Positions 42,736 to 53,085 of a stretch of 64,000 nucleotides of DNA are shown here, piece after piece. The first letter of the stretch is position 1, and each line of letters begins with the position of its first letter. The notes beneath the pieces are model-generated. The model did no database searches, had not been told where the DNA came from, and was given only the letters and a program-made list of their open reading frames with translations. The stretch comes from Calliopum simillimum (taxonomy: Eukaryota; Arthropoda; Insecta; Diptera; Lauxaniidae), in the NCBI GenBank assembly GCA_951812925.1, contig OX638369.1, positions 49,967,061 through 50,031,060 of the forward strand. Direction: 5' to 3'. Made by a program: the position numbers and the translations under genes.

Positions 42736-44835
42736 TATTTGGGTTCAAACTTGCTTGTCAAAGATGACACGGCTGTATCTCGTAAGCCGTGCGAGATTTT
42801 TTTTCTAATCTTCAACAGAGTAGTAGCTATAGGCTCAGGGAAAGAAAGTGTTCACTGACTTTTTGGTTTTGGGTCTCAAAATCACAAAAATGCCTAAAAA
42901 TTAAACCATTTTGGTCATAGCTACACCAAACGGTTCCGTATTTTGCTAAGTAATTAAGACAAAATTGTAGCCAAGACTTAACTAAACAACTCTTTTGGGC
43001 ATGCCAATAGCATTCGAGTACTCCTTGATACCGTTATGTGCCTACATATCTACGAATAGTTATCTTCTTTCGTTGTATGAAAATTCACGTCATGTAAAAA
43101 ATATTTTTAAATTAATTTTTCGGGAATTTTCTGATTTTAAAACGGTATCAAGGAGTACTCGAATGCAATTGGCATGCCCAGATAGGGTTTTGACAATGAC
43201 ATAATGTACTTTCAGGAACAGGATTCAAAATTTGTTTGGATTGCTACGAATTTAAAAGGCATAAAACTTTCAACAGACCACTCTCATTACCACTAAGGCC
43301 AAAATAATTAAGTAATTTTCAATAAATACTCCACGTTATTCTTCGACAAAGTTGCTACTCTTAATATTGTTTTACGCTAACACATGTCATAGGGTTATCC
43401 CTAAAAATGTTAGCTTTGCAAAAGCATTTGCTGACCCATGAATAATACGAATGGATGAACTATCTCATAGTTACCGTCCATGTCATTTATCGATTTCTGA
43501 TCTGTTCCAAGGTTGTACACTAACCCGAAATGGTTTATAAATAAGCTCCTTCGCGATCGCTAGAATTTGCAAGTTTTGTCAGATGGTTATTACTTCTCAT
43601 CGAAGAGATCAAACTAGTTACAAAGCTGTACTGTCCAATTCTATGGAACTACTTGCTGAAGAAACTTAGCCAATGGTCATAAAAAAACATTATCATTATT
43701 AACTCTCAAAGATAATATCTAGAAGCGTTTAAGCTTTATTTAACTCAAACAGATTCTGAACCCAGAACTGAATTTGAAATTTAAGATTTGTGTATGTGCG
43801 AATTGATTGCTTTTAACATCTATCACTCCATTGAACAATCGCTTACCATCAATTTAAATAGCAAGTATTATTCAATTTAATTAACGTACTTAGCCCAGTT
43901 TTCTTAAATGCTAACAACATACGCCCGGTTAGCCGCAATGGATATCATACTTGTATTAACTTAATTTCCGGTTTGCATTGCTTCCACTCCAGTTATTCCA
44001 ATTTAATTCAGCACATTTAAGGAATGCAAGATGAGAAACAAAATATATCACCTTTATATAGGGCTTGTCTAGAAAGCACTTCAATGCGACACACCCAGAC
44101 ACTTAAATCCCAAGTGAGTAGAATTTAGCTGATGACAGCAAAAATGTTCGGAATAAAAAAAAAAAAAAATCCGTCTGTTGGTTTTGTCCTACATTTTTCA
44201 TGATATCCGCAGTAATGAAACGGAAGCTATCACTGCTACGCTTGGTAAAATCTGAAATTGTATTTGTTTTTTTCTATGAGAAGTGGTAATGGTGGGCATC
44301 CATCGTGCGGGAGAAAAAGAGCAGAATCAAATATAGAATTGATGTCATTACATGGATATTACGGATGCCACAATTCAATGCAATTTCTCCGTAACAAATT
44401 GAAGAGACCAACAACATCAGCAAGTTTGTCGGTATCTCGTGTCTGTCTGTCTGTCTGTCTGACTGCTCCTTTTTTTCACCACACATTAATGCGACACTCT
44501 TTCTGCAGCAAAACAGTGGCGTCTTATGAGAAAGGTCCTAAAGGGTCCTTTATTAAATTGCATTAGATAAAAGAGTTTGCTCTTTTTCATGCTAAGTTTA
44601 AAGTAACATTTCAAATATAATGATCCTTCAGGCTGAAGAAAAAGTGCCTTGGAATTGAACTTTGTGAAAAGAAATCAAAAGCCCAATTCTGATTCATTTT
44701 TTGCCAACGTCACTGAACTTCGTTCTAAAGCTAAAGTTCAATAAATGGATAAATATTTTAAATGTGTCGCCTTCAAGTTTTCCATTAAGTGATTTATCGT
44801 TGCTTTACGTTTTCCTGTTATTGTTGTTATTGCAG
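42736..44835. other. Intergenic DNA with a small inverted repeat and a (GTCT)n run
   Basis: It holds the inverted repeat at 42999-43179 and a TGTCTGTCTGTCTGTCTG microsatellite at about 44441-44461. No gene recognised until the exon at 44836. Confidence 0.45.
42999..43179. repeat. Inverted repeat, arms about 40 bp (small MITE)
   Basis: GGGCATGCCAATAGCATTCG then AGTACTCCTTGATACCGTT is mirrored by AACGGTATCAAGGAGTACTC then GAATGCAATTGGCATGCCC, with about 100 bp between. The arms differ by one or two bases. No coding content. Confidence 0.85.
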
Positions 44836-44960
44836 TGAGGAGCTGCTTGACATGTCATCGCCGGCGACATCTCTTGTCGTCATCTGTTGGGTTACACCGG
44901 AAAATTACAAGGAGTTTCAGCGGCGTTTTATACCTTCTTCCCCCAAGCTCATTCTGCTGC
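44836..44960 (+). CDS. Isolated coding exon, gene not identified
   Basis: A long pyrimidine tract and TTATTGCAG precede the exon and GTATGT follows it. The 125 nt are open in one frame: EELLDMSSPATSLVVICWVT then PENYKEFQRRFIPSSPKLIL and LR, with one carried base at each end. The codons are GC-richer than the surroundings and the protein looks like a folded conserved piece (hydrophobic LVVICWV beta-like strand, then NYKEF helix). No neighbouring exon with matching phase was found: a splice-like AG near 45147 runs into a stop after five codons. I do not recognise the family. It could be part of a gene with very large introns or a captured exon in a transposon. Confidence 0.55.
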
Positions 44961-45442
44961 GTATGTATTGTTTTTCCATTTTCTTTTTTTCTCTTTTATT
45001 TATTTTATTTTTGCATAATGGGAAATGCGAAAAAACGACATCATCAACTGCATTTCTATATAATCTGCAGCACTGGGTTGTTTGAATGAATGAAAACAGC
45101 ATGTCATTGCTTTGACTTTGCTAATAATTTTTTTTTTCCTATTCAGAGTTTATTCAACTTTGAAAGCGATCCATTATGGAGAATTTCGTTCTTACTTAGA
45201 GTACAACCCTTTTTGGTTAAGGGTATTTTGCATAATGCGCTCTTGAAACCATAGAAAATCTGGAATTTTTTCTTTTAAATTTTTTTTTTTTTTTTTGTGG
45301 TAAAATCACTACTTTAAAGACATATACAAAATTTATCCATTTCAGGAACAATTTTTTCATTGTGCAAAAATGCCGGACGTTTTCTTAACGCTAATTGGTT
45401 CCCTTACCTAAATGTTAAGCACTAGAAAAAAAAGAAAAAAAA
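44961..45442. other. AT-rich DNA, probable intron
   Basis: Follows the donor of the exon at 44836-44960. No second exon recognised. Confidence 0.35.
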
Positions 45443-46229
45443 CTAGTAAGGGTGTTACCTTTAGCCAGGCCAAACATTAAATACCCTACACTGCAGTATT
45501 TTGAAAATTTGGCTTTTACGGGAGATACCATTACCACTTCTCAGAATTCTCAAAGCTTTTGCTCTGATCTTGCACTTAATGTTCTTAGTATCTGAGTGAA
45601 AATTGGTTGCATTATCTCAAAAATTGCTTTCAGTATAACATTTTGGATCTTTTATTTGTATGGGAGGTGCCACGCCCTCTTGTCCGAGTTTCTTTAGTTT
45701 TTGCTCAGAGCTTGCATTTACTGTTTTTAGTGTTTTATTGAAATTTGGTTGAATTATCTCAAATAACGCTTTCAGTACAGCAATTTGAAACTTTTTCTTG
45801 TATGGGAGATGCCACGCCTTCTTGTCTGAGTTCACATAGTTTTTGCTCAGAGCTTGTATTTACTATGCCTAGTAATTATGTGTATTTCGCTTGCGTTATC
45901 GCAAATAATGTTCTTAATATCGAGTTTTGAACATATTATTTGTAAGGACAGTAGGCGTGTCCGTTGTCCGATTTCGCTCATTTTCAATCCCTCGAGCTAA
46001 CTTTGACGACGAAGGCAGAGTACCAAATTTCATTGAATTATCTTGCTCAGTTTTCTCAAAAAATGTATTTATACGCACAGACAGCCAGCCAGACGGATGG
46101 ACATGGCTATATCGACTCAGAAGGTGACGCTGATCAAGAATATATGTACTTTTCCATATCTGCCACGCCCCCTTCTCTGCGTTACAAACGGAAGAACAAA
46201 GTGAATAAAACCCAGGGTATAAAAATAGA
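45443..46229 (-). mobile_element. Helitron-like non-autonomous element 3
   Basis: On the minus strand it begins TCTATTTTTATACCCTGGG, passes GAGTCGATATAGCCATGTCC, has two to three internal units with GAGGGCGTGGCACCTCCCAT, and ends TTTGGCCTGGCTAAA, 12-13 nt, CTAG and T. The hairpin plus CTAG tail matches elements 1 and 4. Confidence 0.75.
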
Positions 46230-46754
46230 AATTTAAGCTTCTCAGGTGTAGGGATTTAAAAGCACTCCTAAATAAGTGCCACACCCAACTTTTCAAATAT
46301 AAGCTTCAATTCCTTCACGCGTACTGAGTTGCACGTTTTTTTTAAAAAAATTAAGAAATATTTAAGGAAAACACGGCATTCCAATGTGTTTATCTTCAAT
46401 TGATTGCGCGCTTTAGTCAAGAAGTTCTTGCACTGGATGTTGAAGAAGGTTAAATAGTAAGCACGGCTTGGTAGAATTTTTCGATATAAAGCCTTCTTGT
46501 TTCGCAATATACCTTGAGATGTTTGGGTTCCTTTTCTAGCTTATTTGTAGGACAAAATCTTTTGCTCTCTTAGTTCGTTTGTTCAGCTTTGTAGGGTCAC
46601 AAAGCAATCTTTCAAATGTTTATTTTGCTAATGACGAATTTAATTGCCTTATCATGTATGACGAATCGTATAAAGTGACTAAGTCACTCATTCAAATCAA
46701 CCGATTGGTACTTTTTATTTATAACTTGTTCTTAACTAAAGCTTTCATTTGAGC
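46230..46754. other. AT-rich DNA, nothing recognised
   Basis: No supported gene between the Helitron-like copy and the TTAA-flanked element. Confidence 0.35.
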
Positions 46755-46758
46755 TTAA

Positions 46759-47513
46759 CCCTTTCGACTCGAAAAAAAACTGTGGGGTACACAATATTTT
46801 GTGATAGGTTAATCTTAGAAATTTAATTTAAGGGGATATTCGCCTTTGTGATTGAAAAAAAAAAAACACTTTAAAAATTTTATTATGAAAAAACTATTAC
46901 ATTTATTGACAAAATTTCTTTTGGACATTCTTAAATATTGTCTAAAAAATATGAACATTTTTTTTTTATTATTTTTAGTTTCCCTTGGCTGCTGTAGAAG
47001 GGCGTCATCCAAAAGTTACTTTTTAAACGGTAGGACATGTTGTAGACCTCCTGTAACAGATTTTTCAAAAATTCAAAATGGATTTTATTCTTGAGACTCA
47101 AAACTATACAATAAGCCTATAAAATTCATACTTTTTTATATTTTGAAGTTTTTGTATGAATATTTATGAAAAATACGAAAAAATGGCATTTTTTGAGGGT
47201 AAGTCACCCCCGTAAAAAAAGAGGGTGGTATTTTTAAAAACTTTCAGACGCTTATTGTTTAATATGAGCAATCGAATGCTCTTTGGTTTTTTAAAATCGG
47301 TCGAGTAGATTCGGAGAAAAAGGTCCTACCAGTTTGAAAAGTAACTTTTGGATGACGCCCTCTACAGCAGCCAATGGAAACTAAAAATAAAAAAATAAAT
47401 AAAAAATTTGACAATATTTAACAATGTCCAAAAGAAATTTTGTCAATAAATTTAATAGTTTTTTCATAATAAAATTTTTAAAAAGATATATTGTCCCAAC
47501 CGGTTCGAAAGGG
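46759..47513. mobile_element. piggyBac-like non-autonomous element with long inverted arms (755 bp)
   Basis: TTAA lies at both borders (46755-46758, 47514-47517). The tips are CCCTTTCGA and TTCGAAAGGG. Inside, two arms of about 150 bp are inverted: the left contains GGCTGCTGTAGAAGGGCGTC and the right its near-inverse GACGCCCTCTACAGCAGCC. No complete frame. TTAA plus CCC tips are piggyBac hallmarks. Confidence 0.8.
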
Positions 47514-47517
47514 TTAA

Positions 47518-49787
47518 GAGCACGTAAGAAACAAAATTCGGAATCAAAAGATTAAGTTTTCCACCGAAATTTGTAAGACGCAGTAAAGTATTTTATCTTT
47601 AAAAATTAAATGAGTCGGGCTGGATGGTTGACTTAAAAAAGAATGGCCAATATATACACTGTTCTTTAGCGTTGTAATCATTGAAATTAACAGCAAATAT
47701 GTATAAGTAAAGATTAAAAAGCGTACTAGTCATAAAAAGTTTAACTTGTGCCTCAAAGCATAGTTTACTTTTGTCAGAGTTTGAATTGAATTCCGAAAAT
47801 ATGAGTTTAATAAGAAAATATATTATGTCTCAAATTGTAGAGAGAGAAAGGATTAAACTTGATACTGCGCTTTTAAGATATTGTGCTTAGTATGATGAGT
47901 ACAAACACGTACCCATTAAGTTAATCAACATAATCTGAAAAACGGCAGGGAATACATCGAAAAATGTAGCATTCTTTGTGAATACTTAAACGTAATTAAT
48001 TAGTATTTGCCGTGACATATTGTGCAATTCCAGCAATTTCATTTAAGACTTTCGACTTGAAGTTCTTCTGCCTATAGTGTTTGACAGCAAAGCCGGCCGG
48101 CAAAACAACAGCAGCTGATGCCATTACCGGCATAATTTGGAACTCTCCCAAAAATAAAACACCAGCAAAGCGCAACAATAAATCAAGCTCAAAACTTTTT
48201 TGTCTGTTTCGCAGCCAATAGCATGTGCGGTGAACGCCTTGTGTCAACACAACAAGGAGTGGTGGATATAAATTTTTAAAAGATAGGTAGACATCCTTAA
48301 ATACCATTTAAAGGTATGAAAAATCTCCTTAATATTTTTGCTACAAAATATTGGATATAAAATAAACGTCACAGGCAAAACGTTTTATTGAAAGTTATGT
48401 TTGAGATCGCTCTTCAACTGCGTTTCAATTAGGGGTTTAATATTTTTGTCAAAAACGACTACAAAATTCAAAAGCATAAAAATCAAGTATACATTTCAAA
48501 TACCTAACAAAAAAAAGTTGACAAGAACTCCAACATGGAGTACAACAAAAAAAGCACTACACACATATTCAGCTCTTAGCAAAAATTTTGTTAGAAATTC
48601 AGTAAAAAACGTAAAAAATTAAACCAACTTTAAATGAAATGACATTCCAATAGGGTGTGTACACTGCAGCTAAAACGTCAAAAGTTATTGGGGACAACGG
48701 ACAGAGAACAACAAGGATAACAACCACAACGAAATTAAATTTAGTCAAGCAAACATCAAACAACAAATTTTCAAAGTGGCCCATTCACTCCATATGAACG
48801 AACCAGTCTGTTAAAATTTCAACATCATCTATCGTTAACACAAAAAAGAAGTAGGTTAGGTAGGGAAAAATGTTTGAATACCTTTGGACGGCATTAGAAT
48901 ATAAACATAAAACCTATAAAAAAGAACAAGGAGGGAACAAACAACACCTTCCATGGTGATAGCAGCGCCGGAAGCGATGGAAATTAAATTTATAAGCAAC
49001 ATACATAAGCAGCATATTGGGGTGTACACTGTACACCACAATACGCTCCACATATGGCGAAATGTTGAAGTCATCATCATCAACAGCAAAGTGTGGAACG
49101 CACGTTCATCCTCAATTGTTTTTATCAGAATTGCCATTGGATATGATTGTGGGTGTTGTAATAAAGCTGAAGAGCTGTAGCTATAGCTCATGGCATTAAT
49201 TAATTATGAAAATAGAATTGATATGCAAATTAATATTAGGCAATCCGAAAAAAAGAAACAATTAGACGCCAGTAAATCGCACTTAAAGCACTTTGACAGC
49301 TTAGATTTTAAGGCATAGGAATTAGGGTGGTACAGAATACAGTCAAGAAAAAAATGTGGTCAGTTCCCATGACGAAAACTGAACTGAACTGAATCGGGTG
49401 TCTTTGTGTGTTCGTCTTTTATAAGCTCGAAAAATACCATACCAAATCCGGTTAATTTTTCACAGTATATTACTTTGTACAGATCAGTATGGTATAGGCT
49501 AGAAACAAATGTGTGGTGTCACGCCCCTCAAACACAAAATTCGACTTATATCTGAAACTGTTTGACCCATAGGGATTTGTAAGCTAAATGTGAAAACTGC
49601 GTCGAGATATGTCAATAATATCCACTAGAAAAGTAGGCAGTGCCTTGACCCCAGAACAGCATGTCTCTAAAACAATTTGACACACATGGATGAGATTTTT
49701 TTCATAAATATTTATAAGGCACTGATATAAACGTTTACATTTTTGCTCTTTTATCTTTTTATCCTTTAGACTTCAGGTAGTAGTAGT
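47518..49787. other. No gene recognised
   Basis: A 103-codon minus-strand frame at 48307-47996 and short frames near 48856-49199 show no motifs or splice structure. The stretch 48050-48250 is somewhat GC-richer (GCCGGCCGGC palindrome at about 48092). Near 49500 is one fragment of the GTGGTGTCACGCCCC repeat. Confidence 0.4.
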
Positions 49788-51190
49788 CAAATTGTACGAT
49801 GACCTTGAAAAAATTGCGCCCTGCAATTTTTTTTGCTTAATGTTTTTAGGACCACTAAAAAAGCTTAACGTCAAAAAGATGACCTCCCTACCCGTGCGCA
49901 TTAGTCGATATCTTGATATATGTTTGATTCAATTTATCTCGTTTCCTGTTAGTCAAACAGAAAAATTTTTGAACAAAAGTTACGGGCAATAAAATTCTAC
50001 TTTTTTTACCTCGGACGCGATACCCATAAGTTGATATTTTGAGCAGTAGAGGCCGCGAAATTTACAATAAATCAGTTTTTTTCCATTTCCACCCACTGGG
50101 TGTCGATTTTTCAAAAAGTGCTGATAACATAATTTGTAGCGCTTACAAAAACAAGCAAAATAGTGTTTAAATGAAGTGATTATCTCAATTGGTTCTCCAG
50201 TAATTAAGTATTATGTGATCAATGTTCAGATAAAACCATAAGCAATAAATTTAAAAAAAAAAAATTTAATTTTTTACACGCATTTTATTTTTAACTTGTA
50301 ATAACTCGAGAACCAATTGAGATAATCATTTTATTTAAAAATTATTTTGCTTGTTTTACAATAGCTAAAAAATTTTGTGGTCCCAACATTTTGAAAAATT
50401 AACACCCAGTAGGTAAAAATGGTTAAAAACCAATTTTTTGTTACTTTGGCAGCCTCTACTGGTCGGAATATCAACTTATGGATACCGCGTCCCAGATCAA
50501 AAATACTTAAAATTTTATTGCCCGTAAGTTTTGTTCAAAATTTTTTTCTGTTCGACCAATAGGAAACGAGATAAATCGAATCAAAAATATTTCAAGATTG
50601 TGGCTGATGCGCAGGGGGGGCGAGGTACCCTTTTTGTTTTTAGACATCTACAGTGGTCCTAAAAACATTAGGCAATAAAAATTGCAGTGCGCAATTTTTT
50701 TTAGGTCATTTTACATTTTTACGTACATTTTCGGACATATTTACTGTACTATAACTAGAGAACGAATTGAGGGTAATGACTTCATTTAAAAATTATTTTG
50801 CTTGTTTTTGCAAGCGCTTCAAATTATGTTATCACAACTTTTTAAAAATACCCAGTGGATCAAAATGGAAAAAACTGATTTTTTGTAACTTTGGCGGCCT
50901 CTACCGCTCAAAATATCAACTTATGGGTATCGCGTCCGAGGTAAAAAAAAAACGTAGAATTTTATTAGAAATTTGCCAGTAACTTTTATTCAAAAATTTT
51001 TCTGTTTGACCAACAGGAAACGAGATAAATTGAATCAAACATATATCAAGATATCGGCTAATGCGCACGGGTAGGGAGGTCACCTTTTTGACGTTAAGCT
51101 TTTTTAGTGGTCCTAAAAACATTAAGCAAAAAAAATTGCAGGGCGCAATTTTTTCTAGGTTTTCATACATTTTTTGACAACTTTACTGTA
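49788..51190. repeat. Three-arm inverted and tandem repeat, units about 440 bp
   Basis: Arm L (about 49788-50215) reads GAAAAAATTGCGCCCTGCAA, TGACCTCCCTACCCGTGCGC, GATACCCATAAGTTGATATT, ATTATCTCAATTGGTTCTC. Arm M (about 50296-50742) and arm R (about 50745-51190) carry the inverse of the same words, one after the other. L and R are the most similar: 66 to 84-codon frames in them translate almost alike, but as mirror images they need not be coding. M is more diverged. Arm R ends TTTACTGTA, exactly at the insertion site of the next element. Confidence 0.85.
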
Positions 51191-52587
51191 CTCACGGTGA
51201 TACGGAAGAAAATTATTTACGTATAAAAGTGTCGCTAAAATCGGTTGATATGAAATAATTTGTTTTTTTTTTTTGCTGATTCAGAATCTGTTTTTAGCGA
51301 AATCCTATCAGATCCCTTTCAAAATTTATACTAAAAATCCCTTTTAATAAGTATTTTTGGAATTCTTCAATTAAAAATATGTTGTTCCATTTGCATAAGG
51401 TTACGAAGCTTCTGGGAGGTAATAGGGGAGGCCTAGGTTTACAAAAAATTGCATACAGAGGGGGGTCTAAAATGTACCCCTAAGGAGTTATAGGGTTAAA
51501 ACTGATTTTCTGCCTCTTTTCAGAAAAAAAAAATTTTTCTTGGATCACCCTAACGTTTAAGGGAAAACATTTCTATGGCAAAGTTTTAGCTAATTGTAAA
51601 AGCTTACAGAAAGTGTATATGGTTTATAGGGTTTAAAAAGATTTAGCAAAGTTCTGGACCTTTAAAATTGATATTTTAATTTTTTTCCATTTTTTGACTT
51701 TGATGGCCATTTTAGTATGAAAAAGGTCCTATTAATATAGCTTTTTGTAATTCTTTTTGAAATCCTCGTTAAATATCCTTTAATCCGATAGTACATTTGT
51801 CATACCAATTTTTTGATTGAGGTTAGACAACAATGCTTTTCTATGTAACACACTGGTTACTCGCATGTGTTGCGGCGCATATGATGTAGTGATGTGCAAG
51901 GACAAGACCAAGGCCAAGACTGCTATGGTCTCGGTCTTGGTCTTGGTTTGCTCATCACTACATCATATGCGCTGCAACGCATGCGAGTAACCCGTGTGTT
52001 ACATAGAACCCGTGTGTTACAAAGAAATGTACTATCAAAAAGCTATATTAATAGGACCTTTTTCATACTAAAATGGCCATCAAAGTCAAAAAATGGGGAA
52101 AAAAAATTAAAATATCAATTTTAAAGGTCCAGAACTTTGCTAAATCCTTTTAAACCCTATAAACCATATACACTATCTGAAAGCTTTTACAATTAGCTAA
52201 AACTTTGCCATAGAAATGTTTTCCCTTAAACGTTAGGGTGATCCAAGAAAATTTTTTTTCTGAAAAGAGGCAGAAAATCAGTTTTAACCCTATAACTCCT
52301 TAGGGGTACATTTTAGACCCCCCCTCGTGTGCAATTTTTTGTAAACCTAGGCCTCCCCTATTACCTCTCAGAAGCTTCGTAACCTTATGCAAATGTAGCA
52401 ACATATTTTTAATTGAAGAATTCCAAAAATACTTATTAAAAGGTATTTTTAGTATAACTTTTGAAAGGGATCTGATAGGATTTCGCTAAAAATAGATTCT
52501 GAATCAGCATAAAAAAACAAATTTTTTCATATCAACCGATTTTAGCGACACTTTTATACGTAAATAATTTTCTTCCGTATCACAGTG
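51191..52587. mobile_element. Long foldback element, 1.4 kb, arms about 550-600 bp
   Basis: The left tip CTCACGGTGATACGGAAGAA and the right tip, inverse of CACTGTGATACGGAAGAA, are flanked by TA (51189-51190, 52588-52589). The arms match nearly throughout, e.g. GTAATAGGGGAGGCCTAGGT left and its inverse right, to about 51740 / 52030. The centre holds a second, smaller palindrome (about 51845-52020) built from TAACACACTGGTTACTCGCA and its inverse around an AAGACCAAGGCCAAGAC loop. No transposase. Confidence 0.92.
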
Positions 52588-52589
52588 TA

Positions 52590-52916
52590 CTATAGTCTTT
52601 ATATAACATTCAAGCTCGCTTTTGAGCCACCATATGCCTTTCATCGTAACGGTCTGGTACGTTTTGAACTTTGTAGGTCTTCAATTAACTGTTCTGTCTT
52701 GACAGCATTCACTCTGTTCATTTACCACAAAGTTTAACAAGAACGTAAAATAACAGAAATAATCAGTCTGTTTGTTGACTCCAAGTTTTTACCCGAAAAG
52801 CTCTCGTTTACGCATAAAAACATGGAGAAAACGAACACTCATAATATCTCGTTCTGAAGTGCTTGGAAGCTGCTCGAAGGGTTGATCCACTTTTTTCACT
52901 AACTGTTTGTCTTAAC
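52590..52916. other. Nothing recognised
   Basis: It begins CTATAG, which continues the repeat word seen at the M/R junction of 49788-51190 (CTGTACTATA), so at least a few bases are the broken continuation of that repeat. Confidence 0.35.
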
Positions 52917-53077
52917 CAGTGATGTCCAAAGCCTATGCCCATGGGCACTTGAGCTTTTGTGCTTAAAATAAAAGCTTTCCATATACGTACTCACTCACAC
53001 ATAAGCGTTCAACAGTGTGAGAAGTTGTGCATTTACACATTGATAAAATGCGATAGTATTGCGTTTGGTTATCACTG
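52917..53077. mobile_element. hAT-like MITE (161 bp)
   Basis: The tips are CAGTGATGTCCAAA and the inverse of CAGTGATAACCAAA. The flanking octamers GTCTTAAC and GTCTAAGC agree at 6 of 8 positions. Central GCCCATGGGC palindrome. No coding sequence. Confidence 0.7.
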
Positions 53078-53085
53078 GTCTAAGC

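Noticed and set aside
45145..45175. Second exon after 44960 starting AGTTTATTCAAC
   Set aside because: With the carried base the frame reaches a stop after five codons, so it cannot continue the exon at 44836-44960 except as a terminal exon.
47996..48307. 103-codon minus-strand frame with GC-richer part
   Set aside because: No domain, no splice signals with matching neighbours, mixed hydrophobic composition like random AT-rich translation.
49792..51170. Two similar frames, 66 codons at 49792 (+) and 84 codons at 51170 (-), as a conserved small protein
   Set aside because: They are mirror translations of the inverted repeat arms; similarity follows from the DNA duplication and no start or promoter context supports coding.
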